Part shown: piece by piece, positions 1-9,895 of the stretch
How positions within the stretch are numbered: the stretch's first letter is position 1
How the letters are laid out: each line of letters begins with the position of its first letter
Notes under the pieces: generated by a model
What the model saw: only the letters and a program-made list of their open reading frames with translations
Databases searched by the model: none
What the model was told of the DNA's origin: nothing
Position numbers and translations under genes: made by a program
Assembly (NCBI GenBank): GCA_011620645.1
Contig: WOYS01000018.1
Coordinates: 1-58,329 of the forward strand
Length of the DNA: 58,329 bases
Reading direction: 5' to 3'
Source of the DNA: Mycobacterium sp.
GTDB taxonomy: Bacteria; Actinomycetota; Actinomycetes; Mycobacteriales; Mycobacteriaceae

Positions 1-772
1 CCGACACCCTCACCGACGATGGTCCCGTCGGCGGCATCCGAGAACGGCCTGCGGTCACCCGTGGGCGAAAATGCCGGCGTCTTGGAAAAGCACATGAACA
101 TCATGACGTCGTTGAGCGCGTCGACCCTGCCCGTCAGCACCATGTCGGACTCGTGAAGATACAGCCGGTGCAGCGAGGCCTGCAGCGCCAAGAGCGAACT
201 GGCGCAGGCTGCATCGACGACGAAGTTGCTACCGCCGAGGTCAAGGCGGTAGGCGATGCGTCCAGCGACGACATCGACGAGGAGACCCGGAAAGGTGCTT
301 TCCTGCCAAGCCGGGTACAGGTCGGCGATGTCGCGACAGATCTCCTCTGCCTCGTCTTCCGGCAAGCCGTCTTCGAGCATCGCCTTCCGCCAGATCGGCC
401 GCTGCATCCACGAACCCATCTGGACGACGAGCTCGGTCGCCGAGGCGACCCCGAGGACCACGTCCACGCGGTCGAGGTCGACTTCCACACCTCCGCGCGT
501 CGCCTCGTCAAGCAACTTTCTGGCGGCAATGAGTTCGAGCAGCTGCGCGGAGTCGGTCGAGGGTAACGCGTTGGGCGGCATACCGAATCGGACCGGATCG
601 AAGAGCACCGGGTCGTGAAGCCGCCGCGTTTGCAGTAGGTGCGGTCCGTGGCCTTGGGGTCGGGGTCGTAGCAGTCCTCGATTTGCCAATGCGAGGGCGG
701 TACCTCGCCGATGGCGTCCCGGCCGCCGGTGATGGTGCGCCAGTAACCTTCCAGCCCCGGCTCCCCCCGGAT
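1..772 (-). pseudogene. PfaA-like polyketide synthase remnant (ketosynthase domain), frameshifted, cut by left edge
   Basis: Read on the minus strand, about 770 down to 618 encodes a ketosynthase N-terminal stretch (GLEGYWRTITGGRDAIGEV, then YDPDPKATDRTYCKRGGF). The homology then changes frame near 618 and continues to base 1 without a stop (FDPVRFGMPPNALPSTDSAQ and onward). The active-site cysteine motif DAACASSLLALQ is present near 140-180. This order is typical of ketosynthases of PfaA/polyunsaturated fatty acid synthase type. The frameshift separates the start from the catalytic part, so I call it a broken gene. The portion beyond the left edge cannot be judged; an internal start at 581 (MPPNALPSTD) would leave a truncated protein. 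Confidence 0.7.
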
Positions 773-801
773 AGATGGCGGTCATGTAGATGGCGGTCAT
801 G
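772..801. repeat. 15-bp perfect tandem duplication
   Basis: The unit TAGATGGCGGTCATG occurs at 772-786 and again at 787-801, followed by a further partial copy (GCGGTCATGGCG). It lies where the thiolase-like and ketosynthase-like homologies meet on the minus strand, so it may be scar sequence from the fusion of the two remnants. Confidence 0.85.
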
Positions 802-846
802 GCGGTCATGGCGACGACGCCCCACACTGGGGCGTGCGGCGCGACC

Positions 847-951
847 GACGAGGAGCCGGGCGGACATGTCGGCGGGGTGAATGCCGGACAGGATGCCGTT
901 GCGCCGGCCCACCGGCGCCCGTAAGGCTTCGACAATCGCCGCGTCGTGCAT
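847..951 (-). pseudogene. Thiolase N-terminal remnant
   Basis: The minus-strand reading from an ATG at 951 begins MHDAAIVEALRAPVGRRNG and continues LSGIHPADMSARLL. This is the first beta-strand and substrate loop of acetyl-CoA acetyltransferases (compare [15 protein letters not shown] in the gene at 1139). After about 35 codons the homology stops and the frame runs into the repeat and the ketosynthase remnant in a different frame. Only the N-terminus of a roughly 390-residue enzyme remains. It is divergent from the second damaged thiolase at 1139, and the two share the intervening promoter region. Confidence 0.6.
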
Positions 952-994
952 TGTCTGCTCAATCTGTTGGCGGCCGACAGGCAGCTACACCACT

Positions 995-1882
<888 letters not shown>

Positions 1883-1930
1883 GCAAGCGCTCCGTCGCAG
1901 CCCGGCCGGACGCACGACAACAACCCTCTT

Positions 1931-1975
1931 CTAGTTGTATGCTAAATTGCTTAACTGATGGATTGCGCTACTTTA
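1931..1975. promoter_or_regulatory. Candidate ArsR-type operator, site B, before arsR-hyc operon
   Basis: TATGCTAAATTGCTTAA lies at 1938-1954, followed by GGATTGCGCTAC. It matches the site before the second arsR gene (TATGCTAGATTGCTAAG at 9415-9431) at 14 of 17 positions. It ends about 40 bases before the arsR start, a position suited to autoregulation. Confidence 0.55.
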
Positions 1976-1993
1976 TAACTTCTGGGGAGGTGC

Positions 1994-2329
1994 GTGGTGG
2001 TGGAATCGCTGGACGCGCTGAAGTCGGAGTTCTTCAGATCGCTGGCACATCCTGCGCGTATCCGGATTCTGGAATTGCTGGTTGCTGGTGATCGGTCGGT
2101 GACCGAGTTGCTGCCCGCGGTCGGTGTGGAAGCCTCAAACCTGTCTCAGCAGCTCGGTGTGCTCCGCAGGGCTGGAATTGTGAGTGCACGCCGGCAGGGC
2201 AATTCGGTCACCTACTCGATCGGCTCCCCGCATATCGCTGAGCTGTTGGCGGTGGCCCGCACAGTGCTGTCGGGACTGTTGAACGAACAGGTCGACGCGC
2301 TTGAGCGTTCGGCGATCGAGGCGTCGTGA
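1994..2329 (+). CDS. ArsR-family transcriptional regulator (Rv0081-like), first gene of hyc operon
   Basis: This 111-residue winged-helix protein carries the ArsR signature FFRSLAHPARIRILELL, and its recognition-helix region reads VGVEASNLSQQLGVLRRAGIV. It closely resembles M. tuberculosis Rv0081, a regulator I recall as linked to hypoxia and to the adjacent hyc genes. No cysteine pairs are visible, so a classical metal site on alpha-3 is not evident. The start is GTG at 1994 or GTG at 1997, behind GGGGAGG at 1984-1990. The stop overlaps the GTG start of the next gene, so it is translationally coupled to the hydrogenase-like operon. A paralogue lies at the far end of the operon (9533). Confidence 0.88.
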   Translation: MVVESLDALKSEFFRSLAHPARIRILELLVAGDRSVTELLPAVGVEASNLSQQLGVLRRAGIVSARRQGNSVTYSIGSPHIAELLAVARTVLSGLLNEQVDALERSAIEAS

Positions 2330-2808
2330 GGGGCTGGATCGCCAAAATAGTCAAGGTCGGCCGGGTCACCGGTCCGGCTGGTGATCGGCCGGCGGTCGCT
2401 GCCGATGCCCCGACGGGGGTGGCGGGTTCATTGCAGGTGCGCCACGTCGACGCCGGTTCGTGCAACGGCTGCGAGGTGGAGATTTCCGGCGCGTTCGGCC
2501 CCGTGTATGACGCTGAACGCTTCGGCGCTCGCCTGGTCGCCTCGCCGCGGCACGCCGATGCGCTGTTGGTGACCGGTGTGGTGACCCGCAACATGGCCCA
2601 GCCGTTGCGCAACACCCTGGAGGCGACACCGGCGCCGCGGGTGGTGATCGCGTGCGGTGACTGCGCGCTCAACCGTGGGGTGTTCGCTGAGGCCTACGGG
2701 GTCGTCGGTGCGGTCGGGGAGGTGGTAGCGGTCGACGTTGAGATTCCGGGCTGCCCGCCGACGCCCACGCAGATTGTGGCCGCGCTGCGGTCGGTGACCG
2801 GGCGATGA
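2326..2808 (+). CDS. NuoB/HycG-like iron-sulfur subunit of hydrogenase-type membrane complex (Rv0082-like)
   Basis: This 160-residue protein corresponds to the small electron-transfer subunit of group 4 hydrogenases and complex I. The four cysteines that hold the proximal [4Fe-4S] cluster are visible: C46 and C49 in GSCNGCEVE, C113 in ACGDCALN and C143 in PGCPPTP. The gene starts with GTG overlapping the arsR stop (GTGA) and its own stop overlaps the next ATG (ATGA at 2805). The partner large subunit is encoded at 7876. The cluster ligands are intact here, unlike the nickel site of that partner, so this subunit could still carry electrons. Confidence 0.85.
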   Translation: MRGWIAKIVKVGRVTGPAGDRPAVAADAPTGVAGSLQVRHVDAGSCNGCEVEISGAFGPVYDAERFGARLVASPRHADALLVTGVVTRNMAQPLRNTLEATPAPRVVIACGDCALNRGVFAEAYGVVGAVGEVVAVDVEIPGCPPTPTQIVAALRSVTGR

Positions 2809-4781
2809 CCGTCAGTGTCGAGGCCGCAGTCCGCGTCGAACCGATCGTGTTGCGCCACCGCGGTTTCGGATCTGCCACCGCAGGACTGTTGACATCTGCG
2901 CTGGGTGTGGTCGGGGTTGGGCTCGGCCTGGCCGGGGTGCTGGGGCCACCGCGCTCGGTAGAGATCGGCTGGTTGGTTCCGTTGCTCGGCGTCGCGCTTC
3001 GCCTGGATCCGCTGGGCGGGTTCTTCATGGCGCTGACCGGCGCGGTCGCGGTCCCGGTCGGGATCTATGCGATCGGGTACGCCCGCCGTGGGCACCTGGG
3101 CCTCGTCCCACTGTCGGTGCTGCCGTTGTTCGTAGCGGCGATGATGTTGGTGTCGGCTGCGGCGTCGATATCGACGTTCTTGCTGGCCTGGGAACTGATG
3201 GCGGCCGCATCGCTCGTCCTCGTGCTCGCTGAGCACACCCGTCCCGCGGTGCGCTCGGCCGGGGTGTTCTACGCGGTGATGACTCAGCTCGGGTTTGTGG
3301 CGATCCTGCTCGGGCTGATGCTGCTGTCCGCGGCCGGTGGAGCTGACCGGTTCGCCGACCTGTCGGCGGTGCCGCCCGGTGTCGGCACGGCGGTGTTCGT
3401 GCTGACACTGGCCGGCTTCGGGTCCAAAGCCGGGCTGCTGCCGTTGCACGCTTGGTTGCCGCGTGCACACCCCGAGGCGCCTAGCCCGGTCTCGGCGTTG
3501 ATGAGCGCGGCCATGGTCAACCTCGGGATATACGGGATCATCCGAGTCGACCTGCAGCTACTGGGGCCGGGGCCTCGCTGGTGGGGGGTGACGCTGCTGG
3601 TGATCGGCGCGGTGTCGGCGGTGTATGGGGTGTTGCAGGCATCGGTGGCCACCGATCTCAAACGGCTGCTGGCCTACTCGACCGTGGAGAATATGGGGCT
3701 GATCACTGTCGCGCTCGGTGCCGCGACACTGCTTGCCACCTCGGGCGCCACGTCGGCGGCCACGGTGGCGATGGCCGCGGCGCTGCTGCATCTAGTGGCC
3801 CACGCCGGGTTCAAATGCCTCGGTTTCCTGGCCGCCGGATCGGTGCTTGCCGAGACCGGGCTGCGCAACCTCGACCGCCTCGGCGGTCTGGCCCGGCGGA
3901 TGCCCGCCACCACGATCCTGTTCGGGGTGGCTGCACTCGGCGCCTCCGGTCTGCCGTTGGGCGCCGGGTTCGTCAGCGAGTGGCTGCTCGTGCAGTCACT
4001 GATTCACGCCGCGCCCGACCACAACACCCTGGTCGCCCTGGCCACTCCGCTGGCGGTCGGTGCAGTCGCGCTGACCACCGGACTCGGGGTGGCGGCGATG
4101 GTGAAGGCGTTCGGCATCGGGTTTCTGGCCCGGCCCCGCTCTGATGCCGCTGCCGAGGCCCGGGAGGCGCCCGCCAGCATGCTCACCGGAATGGTGGCGG
4201 CAGCCGTAGCCTGCGTGGTGGTGGCCGTCGCGCCGTTCGTGCTCGCCTCCCCGTTGCGGCGAGTGCTGGCCGCAGTACCCGCTTCGGCGGGGGCGGATCT
4301 GTCGGGGCTGGGTACGGTCCTGCACCTGCCCGGCCTGGCCGGGTCGATCGCTCCGGGGCTGATCGCCGTCTTCCTCGTTATCGCGGTGCTGGTCGCGGTG
4401 GGTGCGGCCCGGTGGGGATCGCGGCGGCGCCCGCAGCCGGTGGCATTACCGCTGTGGGCGTGCGGCGCGGACGATCTCACCGCGCGGATGCAGTACACGG
4501 CCACCTCGTTCGCCGAACCGTTGCAGCGGGTGTTCGACGATGTGCTGCGACCCGATACTGATATCGAGGTCACCCCCTTCGAGGAGTCGCAGTACCTGGT
4601 GGCCGAGGTCGCCTACCGGGCCCGGATCAGCGACTCCGTCCAGGATTTGCTCTACACCCCGGTCATCCGGGCGGTCACGTTGTGCGCCAACGGTGTTCGC
4701 CGCGCACACACCGGCAGTGTGCATCTTTACCTCGCCTACGGCGCGCTCGGCGTCCTGATCGTCTTGCTGGTGGCGCAATGA
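2805..4781 (+). CDS. Antiporter-like (NuoL/HyfB type) proton-translocating membrane subunit (Rv0083-like)
   Basis: This 658-residue polytopic protein carries the hallmark of the NuoL/M/N and Mrp family, GSKAGLLPLHAWLPRAHPEA followed by SPVSALMSAAMVNLGIYG, with the conserved lysine. A second conserved region, ATDLKRLLAYSTVENMG, lies near residues 285-300. About 14-16 hydrophobic segments run through the protein. In the family these subunits move protons or sodium across the membrane, driven by the peripheral redox arm. The start overlaps the preceding stop by four bases and the stop overlaps the hycD start. The soluble C-terminal part (about 550-640) is typical of HyfB-like members. Confidence 0.87.
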   Translation: MTVSVEAAVRVEPIVLRHRGFGSATAGLLTSALGVVGVGLGLAGVLGPPRSVEIGWLVPLLGVALRLDPLGGFFMALTGAVAVPVGIYAIGYARRGHLGLVPLSVLPLFVAAMMLVSAAASISTFLLAWELMAAASLVLVLAEHTRPAVRSAGVFYAVMTQLGFVAILLGLMLLSAAGGADRFADLSAVPPGVGTAVFVLTLAGFGSKAGLLPLHAWLPRAHPEAPSPVSALMSAAMVNLGIYGIIRVDLQLLGPGPRWWGVTLLVIGAVSAVYGVLQASVATDLKRLLAYSTVENMGLITVALGAATLLATSGATSAATVAMAAALLHLVAHAGFKCLGFLAAGSVLAETGLRNLDRLGGLARRMPATTILFGVAALGASGLPLGAGFVSEWLLVQSLIHAAPDHNTLVALATPLAVGAVALTTGLGVAAMVKAFGIGFLARPRSDAAAEAREAPASMLTGMVAAAVACVVVAVAPFVLASPLRRVLAAVPASAGADLSGLGTVLHLPGLAGSIAPGLIAVFLVIAVLVAVGAARWGSRRRPQPVALPLWACGADDLTARMQYTATSFAEPLQRVFDDVLRPDTDIEVTPFEESQYLVAEVAYRARISDSVQDLLYTPVIRAVTLCANGVRRAHTGSVHLYLAYGALGVLIVLLVAQ

Positions 4782-5734
4782 ACGTTCTGGCGTACCTGGC
4801 CGGGGCCGCGCAGATTGGTGGAGTCGCTCTTGGCGCCCCGGTGGTGATCGGAATGACGCGCCAGGTCAGGGCTCGGCTGGAAGGTCGCGTCGGTGGCGGG
4901 GTGCTGCAGCCGTGGCGGGATCTGCGCAAACAGCTCCGCAAACAGCAGATCACCCCGAACGGCACCACCGTGGTGTTCCGCGCGGCGCCCGCCATCCTGG
5001 CCGGAACGACGCTGCTCATCGTCGCCGTGCTGCCGCTGGTGGCGACCGGCTCACCGCTGGACCCCGTCGCCGACCTGTTCGCCGTTGTCGGTCTGCTGTT
5101 CCTTGGCACCGTGGCGTTGACCCTGGCCGGCATCGACACCGGCACCTCGTTCGGCGGGATGGGCGCCAGTCGCGAGATCACCATCGCCGCCCTGGTCGAA
5201 CCCACCATCCTGCTCGCGGTCTTCGCCCTGTCCATCCCGACCGGGTCGTCCAACCTCGGCGCCATCGTGGCGCACACGATCGACAACCCCGGCCAGGTGG
5301 TGTCACTGCCCGGTGTGCTCGCCTGCGTGGCGCTGGTGGTGGTGATCATCGCCGAAACGGGCCGCCTTCCCGTCGACAACCCCGCCACCCACCTGGAGTT
5401 GACGATGGTGCACGAGGCGATGGTGCTCGAATACGCCGGGCCGCGCCTCGCGGTCGTCGAATGGGCCTCCGGAATGCGCCTGACGGTGCTGCTCGCACTG
5501 CTGGCGAACCTGTTCATCCCATGGGGTATCGCCGGTCCGGATCCCGGCGTCCTCGATGTCGTGATCGGCATCCTCGCGGTCGCCGTGAAGGTCGCGGTCC
5601 TGGCCGTCTTGCTGGCCGGCGCCGAGATGTTCCTGGCCAAGCTGAGGCTGTTCCGGGTGCCCGAACTGCTCGCCGGATCCTTCCTGCTGGCACTACTCGC
5701 GGTGACCGCAGCCAACTTCTTCATCCGGGCATGA
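4778..5734 (+). CDS. hycD: HycD/NuoH-like membrane anchor subunit
   Basis: This 318-residue membrane protein of the NuoH/HycD family links the peripheral arm to the ion-pumping arm. The family motif is visible as [20 protein letters not shown], followed by [16 protein letters not shown], including the charged Glu and Asp residues that line the channel entrance in relatives. Around eight hydrophobic helices can be counted. The ATG at 4778 overlaps the stop of the preceding gene as ATGA. A short gap separates it from hycP, with a purine-rich stretch (GAAAGGGA) spanning its stop. Confidence 0.87.
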   Translation: MNVLAYLAGAAQIGGVALGAPVVIGMTRQVRARLEGRVGGGVLQPWRDLRKQLRKQQITPNGTTVVFRAAPAILAGTTLLIVAVLPLVATGSPLDPVADLFAVVGLLFLGTVALTLAGIDTGTSFGGMGASREITIAALVEPTILLAVFALSIPTGSSNLGAIVAHTIDNPGQVVSLPGVLACVALVVVIIAETGRLPVDNPATHLELTMVHEAMVLEYAGPRLAVVEWASGMRLTVLLALLANLFIPWGIAGPDPGVLDVVIGILAVAVKVAVLAVLLAGAEMFLAKLRLFRVPELLAGSFLLALLAVTAANFFIRA

Positions 5735-5747
5735 AAGGGACCAAACC

Positions 5748-6410
5748 GTGACCGACACCGCCTTCGCGGGCCTGATCGATCTCGCCGCGGGCGCCATGGT
5801 GCTGGCCGCCGTCCTGATCGTGTGGCGCCGCGATCTGGCATCCATCATCAGGCTGCTCGCCTGGCAGGGGGCCGCGCTGGCCGCGATCCCGATCATCCGC
5901 GGCGTACACGAGGGCGACGCAACGCTGGTCGGTATCGGCGTGCTCATCGCGGTGCTGCGTGTGGTGGGGTTGCCGTGGCTGCTGGCCCGGGCGTTGGGGG
6001 CCGAGGAACGCGGATCGCGGGAGGCCACCCCGCTGGTGAACACCACCGCCTCGCTGTTGATGACGGCACTTCTGACGGTCGTCGCGTTCGGGGTCACCCG
6101 GCCCGTGGTGAACCTGGAGCCCGGCGTCACCACGGGCGCGGTTCCCGGTGCGTTCGCCGTGGTGCTGATCGCGTTGTTCGTGATGGTCACCCGGCGCCAC
6201 GCTATCTCGCAGGCGGCGGGATTCTTGATGCTGGACAACGGGATTGCCGCGACCGCGTTCCTGCTAACCGCCGGAGTGCCGGTGATCGTGGAGTTCGGCG
6301 CGTCGCTGGACGTGCTGTTCGCGGTGATCGTGATCGGTGTCCTCACCGGTCGGATGCGACGCAAATTCGGCGGCGCTGACCTCGACGCACTGCAGGAGTT
6401 GCACGACTGA
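5748..6410 (+). CDS. hycP: HycP/HyfE-like small membrane subunit
   Basis: The 220-residue hydrophobic protein starts with GTG at 5748 behind GAAAGGGA. It has about seven predicted membrane helices and matches the HyfE/HycP class in position and length (Rv0085 in M. tuberculosis). The N-terminal half resembles NuoK in helix pattern; the family has no catalytic motif. The C-terminus ends with a basic segment (GRMRRKFGG) probably on the cytoplasmic side. Its stop overlaps the ATG of hycQ by one base. Assignment rests on context plus hydrophobic pattern more than on sequence motifs. Confidence 0.8.
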   Translation: MTDTAFAGLIDLAAGAMVLAAVLIVWRRDLASIIRLLAWQGAALAAIPIIRGVHEGDATLVGIGVLIAVLRVVGLPWLLARALGAEERGSREATPLVNTTASLLMTALLTVVAFGVTRPVVNLEPGVTTGAVPGAFAVVLIALFVMVTRRHAISQAAGFLMLDNGIAATAFLLTAGVPVIVEFGASLDVLFAVIVIGVLTGRMRRKFGGADLDALQELHD

Positions 6411-7879
6411 TGACACCGCTGCTGCTCATCTCGCTGGTGGCGCCACTGGCGGCCGCCGCGATCACCGCTGTGGCCGGTTGGCACCGCGTGACGGCGACCG
6501 CGTCGGTGCTGGCCGCGATGAGCATCCTGGGCTGCGGTGCCGCACTCGCGTTCCAGGTCGGATCGGCCCAGCATGTGCTTGCCGGTGGTCTGTTGCGCGC
6601 CGACGCGCTGTCGGTGGTGATGCTGATCGTCATCGGCACCGTCGGCACCCTGAGCGCCGTGGCCAGCATCGGCTACATCGACGCCGAAGGCGACCACGGC
6701 CACACCACCCCGGCGGGCGCGCGGCTCTACGGCACGCTCACCCCAGCGTTCCTGGCCGCCATGGTCCTGGCGGTGTCGGCCAACAACATCGGCGTCATCT
6801 GGGTTGCGATTGAGGCGACCACGGTGATCACCGCGTTCCTGGTCGGGCACCGCCGCACCCGGGGCTCGCTGGAAGCGACCTGGAAATACGTGATCATCTG
6901 CTCGGTCGGGATCGCCATGGCGTTCCTGGGCACGATCCTGCTGTATTTCGCCGCCCAGCACGCGGGCGCCGACAGCGGCCACGCCCTGGACCTCGACTTC
7001 CTCGTCGCCCATGCGGGTGGTCTCGATCCCGGCGTGACCCGCCTGGCGGGCGGGCTGCTGTTGATCGGCTACGGCGCCAAGGTCGGGCTCGTCCCGTTCC
7101 ACACCTGGCTGGCCGATGCGCACAGCCAGGCACCCGCCCCGGTGTCGGCCTTGATGAGCGGCGTCCTGCTGTCGGTCGCGTTCTCGGTGCTGCTACGGAT
7201 CAAACCGATCATCGACACCGCGGTCGGAACGGGGTTCCTGCGCTGGGGGTTACTCACGGTCGGGCTGGCCACGGTCGGCGTCGCGGCGATGCTGCTGACC
7301 GTGACCACCGACCTGAAACGAATGCTCGCCTACTCCTCGATGGAAAACATGGGGCTGATCGCGATCGCCGCCGCGGCCGGCACGAAACTCGCGATCGCGG
7401 CGCTGCTGCTGCACGTCCTGGCGCACGGCATCGGCAAGACCGTGTTGTTCCTCGCCAGCGGGCAATTGCAGGCGGCCCACGATTCCACCTCAATCCCCGA
7501 CATCACCGCGGTGTTGCATCGTTCCCGTCTGATCGGGGTTTCGTTCGCAATCGGCATGCTGGTGCTGCTCGGGTTGCCGCCATTTGCGATGTTCGCCAGC
7601 GAACTGTCGATCGCACGGGCACTGGCCGATGCCCGGCTGGCCTGGGCGCTGGGCGTCGTTCTGCTGCTGATCGCGGTCGCCTTCGCCGCCCTGGTGCGCC
7701 GTTCAGGGCGGATGCTGCTCGGGGCACCGGCCGCCGGGTCGCCCCCGATCGCGGTCCCGGTGACCGTCGCCGCAGCGCTGCTCGTCGGGGTTGCGGCCTG
7801 TTTCGTGCTGGGTGTCACCGCCGGTCCGCTGACCGCACTGTTGCACACCGCCGCTGAGCAACTCGGGGTGCCGTGGTGA
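6410..7879 (+). CDS. hycQ: HycQ/HyfF-like antiporter-type membrane subunit
   Basis: This 489-residue protein is a second member of the NuoL/M/N family in the same operon. It shows GYGAKVGLVPFHTWLADAHS and then APAPVSALMSGVLLSVAFSV, the conserved lysine-bearing helix, and TDLKRMLAYSSMENMGL in the next conserved region. Having two antiporter-like subunits fits HyfB plus HyfF in hydrogenase-4-type complexes, implying more than one ion-translocation path. The start overlaps hycP, and the stop overlaps the GTG start of hycE. Confidence 0.86.
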   Translation: MTPLLLISLVAPLAAAAITAVAGWHRVTATASVLAAMSILGCGAALAFQVGSAQHVLAGGLLRADALSVVMLIVIGTVGTLSAVASIGYIDAEGDHGHTTPAGARLYGTLTPAFLAAMVLAVSANNIGVIWVAIEATTVITAFLVGHRRTRGSLEATWKYVIICSVGIAMAFLGTILLYFAAQHAGADSGHALDLDFLVAHAGGLDPGVTRLAGGLLLIGYGAKVGLVPFHTWLADAHSQAPAPVSALMSGVLLSVAFSVLLRIKPIIDTAVGTGFLRWGLLTVGLATVGVAAMLLTVTTDLKRMLAYSSMENMGLIAIAAAAGTKLAIAALLLHVLAHGIGKTVLFLASGQLQAAHDSTSIPDITAVLHRSRLIGVSFAIGMLVLLGLPPFAMFASELSIARALADARLAWALGVVLLLIAVAFAALVRRSGRMLLGAPAAGSPPIAVPVTVAAALLVGVAACFVLGVTAGPLTALLHTAAEQLGVPW

Positions 7880-9351
7880 CCGCGCAGCGCAGCAGCCGGA
7901 CGGTGGTCGCCGACGAACGCCCCGACGCGACCGAGGAATTGCTCGCCGCCGGATATCGGCTGGGCCTGGTCGCCGCGCACGACGACGGCGACGCGGTGCG
8001 GATTGTGTCGCTCTTCCTCGCCGGGCGTCCCGATCGTCGCGTCGAACTCACCACCAGTGTGCCCACCGACGATCTTGCGCTGCGGTCCTTGGCCTATCTG
8101 TCGTTCCCGGCGGGCCGCTTCGAGCGGGAAATGATGGACCTCTACGGCATTGAGCTAGTGGGCCATCCGCGGCCGCGGCGCTTGGTCCTCCACGCGCACT
8201 GGCCACAGGAGTGGTATCCGATGCGCGCCGATGCCGGGCCTGCGCCCGAATTCTCGGCTAGCCGCTACCCGTTCCTCACCGTCGACGGAGAGGGTGTCTA
8301 CGAGATCCCTGTCGGGCCGGTCCACGCCGGGCTCATCGAACCCGGGCACTTCCGGTTCTCCGTCGTCGGGGAAACCGTTCTGCGGCTGAAAATCCGGCTC
8401 TGGTTCACCCACCGCGGTATCGAGAAACTCTTCCAGGGCCGCGCCGCAACCAACGCCACCGACATCGCCGAACGGATCAGCGGGGACACCTCGGCGGGTC
8501 ACGCGCTGGCGCACAGCCTGGCCGTCGAGGACGCCCTCGGTATCGCGGTACCCGACGAGGTGCACCGGCTGCGGGCGCTGCTGATCGAACTGGAACGCCT
8601 CTACAACCACGCCACCGACCTCGGCGCCCTGGCCAACGACGTCGGCTTCGCCCTGGCCAACGCCCACGCCCAGCGCATCCGCGAACAACTTCTGCGGATC
8701 AACGACGACGTGACCGGTCACCGATTGCTGCGGGGCGCGATCCGCCCCGGCGGGGTGGCGCTACGGGCGCTACCCGACCCCCACGAACTCGAGGCGATCG
8801 GAGGGGACCTCGCCGAAGTCGCCGAGCTGACCCTGGCCAATACGGGGGTCTATGACCGGTTCGCCGGCACCGCGATCCTGAGCACCGAGCAGGCCGGCGA
8901 GCTGGGCTGTTTGGGCTTCGTCGCCCGCGCCAGCGGTGTGGCCACCGATGCCCGCCTCGACCATCCCAGCGTCGCCCTGCCAGTCACCGCGATCAGCGCG
9001 ACGGCCGGGGATGTGCTGGCCCGCTACACCGTGCGCCGCGACGAATTCGCGGCCTCGGTCGCCTTAGCGTGTCATCTGATCGACAGCGCCGATATGCGGC
9101 TCGACTACGTTGCCTCACCACCACCGCCTGGTGCCGTACGCAGCGGCGTCGGCATCGTCGAAGGATGGCGGGGGACCATCGTGCATCGCGTCGAACTCGA
9201 CGCCAATGGGGCGATCACCCGATCGAAAATCGTCGACCCGTCCTGGTTCAACTGGCCTGCCCTGCCGGTGGCGATGGCCAACACCATCGTCCCGGACTTC
9301 CCGCTGACCAACAAAAGCTTCAACCAGTCCTATGCCGGCAACGACCTCTAA
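7876..9351 (+). CDS. hycE: HycE-like large subunit (fused NuoC/NuoD domains) lacking nickel ligands
   Basis: This is a fusion of an N-terminal NuoC-like domain (about residues 1-125; EREMMDLYGIELVGHPRPRR) and a C-terminal NuoD/hydrogenase large-subunit domain. True [NiFe] enzymes have two CxxC motifs. Here the first position reads RISGDTSAGHALA (about residues 200-212), with serines in place of both cysteines, and the C-terminal one reads DPSWFNW (about 454-460) where DPCxxC would be. No Ni-Fe centre can be bound in the usual way. The family resemblance is to energy-converting hydrogenase-related (Ehr) complexes. The start is GTG at 7873 or 7876; I use 7876, which overlaps the hycQ stop as GTGA. 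It is the last gene of the operon; no hyp maturation gene, ferredoxin-like HycF or formate dehydrogenase accompanies it. Confidence 0.85.
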   Translation: MTAQRSSRTVVADERPDATEELLAAGYRLGLVAAHDDGDAVRIVSLFLAGRPDRRVELTTSVPTDDLALRSLAYLSFPAGRFEREMMDLYGIELVGHPRPRRLVLHAHWPQEWYPMRADAGPAPEFSASRYPFLTVDGEGVYEIPVGPVHAGLIEPGHFRFSVVGETVLRLKIRLWFTHRGIEKLFQGRAATNATDIAERISGDTSAGHALAHSLAVEDALGIAVPDEVHRLRALLIELERLYNHATDLGALANDVGFALANAHAQRIREQLLRINDDVTGHRLLRGAIRPGGVALRALPDPHELEAIGGDLAEVAELTLANTGVYDRFAGTAILSTEQAGELGCLGFVARASGVATDARLDHPSVALPVTAISATAGDVLARYTVRRDEFAASVALACHLIDSADMRLDYVASPPPPGAVRSGVGIVEGWRGTIVHRVELDANGAITRSKIVDPSWFNWPALPVAMANTIVPDFPLTNKSFNQSYAGNDL

Positions 9352-9411
9352 CCAGCACCAAGTTCTTGCCTCGCCACCGCGTGGGGAAACTTGAATGCCC
9401 CACGAGCAGGA

Positions 9412-9440
9412 ATTATGCTAGATTGCTAAGGTACGCAAGT
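9412..9440. promoter_or_regulatory. Candidate ArsR-type operator, site C, before second arsR
   Basis: TATGCTAGATTGCTAAG at 9415-9431 is followed by GTACGCAAG. It is nearly the same as site B (TATGCTAAATTGCTTAA) and is AT-rich against the background. It lies about 100 bases before the ATG at 9533. Confidence 0.55.
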
Positions 9441-9464
9441 AACGGTGTCAGATAAGTGGGACCG

Positions 9465-9496
9465 CACGCGTAGACGTGAACACGCGTAGACGTGAA
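9465..9496. repeat. 16-bp perfect tandem duplication in arsR2 leader
   Basis: CACGCGTAGACGTGAA occurs at 9465-9480 and again at 9481-9496, between operator site C and the ribosome binding site of the second arsR gene. Confidence 0.9.
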
Positions 9497-9532
9497 CACC
9501 GGGGCCCGCGCGACGATACCGGAGGAGAGCCC

Positions 9533-9895
9533 ATGGTAGAACTATCGCGTCAGCCGCTGTATCGGATGAAGGCAGACTTCTTCAAGACACTGGGCCACCC
9601 CGCCCGCATCCGCGTGCTTGAGTTGCTCAGCCAACGCGAGCACACCGTCTCGGAAATGGTGCCCGAAATCGGGATCGAGCCGGCCAACCTCTCCCAGCAG
9701 CTATCTATCCTGCGCCGAGCCGGTCTGGTCGTCGCCCGCCGCGAAGGGCTGTCAGTGACTTATGCACTGACCTCGCCGCGGGTCGCCGAACTGCTGGTGA
9801 CCGCGCGGGCGATCCTGACCGGCGTGGTCGCCGGACAGGCCGAAACGCTCGAAGACCGACCCGTGCCCGATCTGGTCAGCGGCTCTACGGGCTGA
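9533..9895 (+). CDS. Second ArsR-family regulator, Rv0081-like paralogue
   Basis: The 120-residue protein is a paralogue of the one at 1994: FFKTLGHPARIRVLELL and EPANLSQQLSILRRAGLV match it almost word for word. The start is set at ATG 9533 because a strong GGAGGAGAG lies at 9521-9529; the frame stays open further upstream to a GTG at 9476, but that reading passes through the tandem repeat and has no ribosome site. It follows the hyc operon on the same strand with its own promoter region. The shared operator-like motif suggests that the two paralogues read overlapping sets of sites, perhaps as homo- or heterodimers. Confidence 0.87.
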   Translation: MVELSRQPLYRMKADFFKTLGHPARIRVLELLSQREHTVSEMVPEIGIEPANLSQQLSILRRAGLVVARREGLSVTYALTSPRVAELLVTARAILTGVVAGQAETLEDRPVPDLVSGSTG

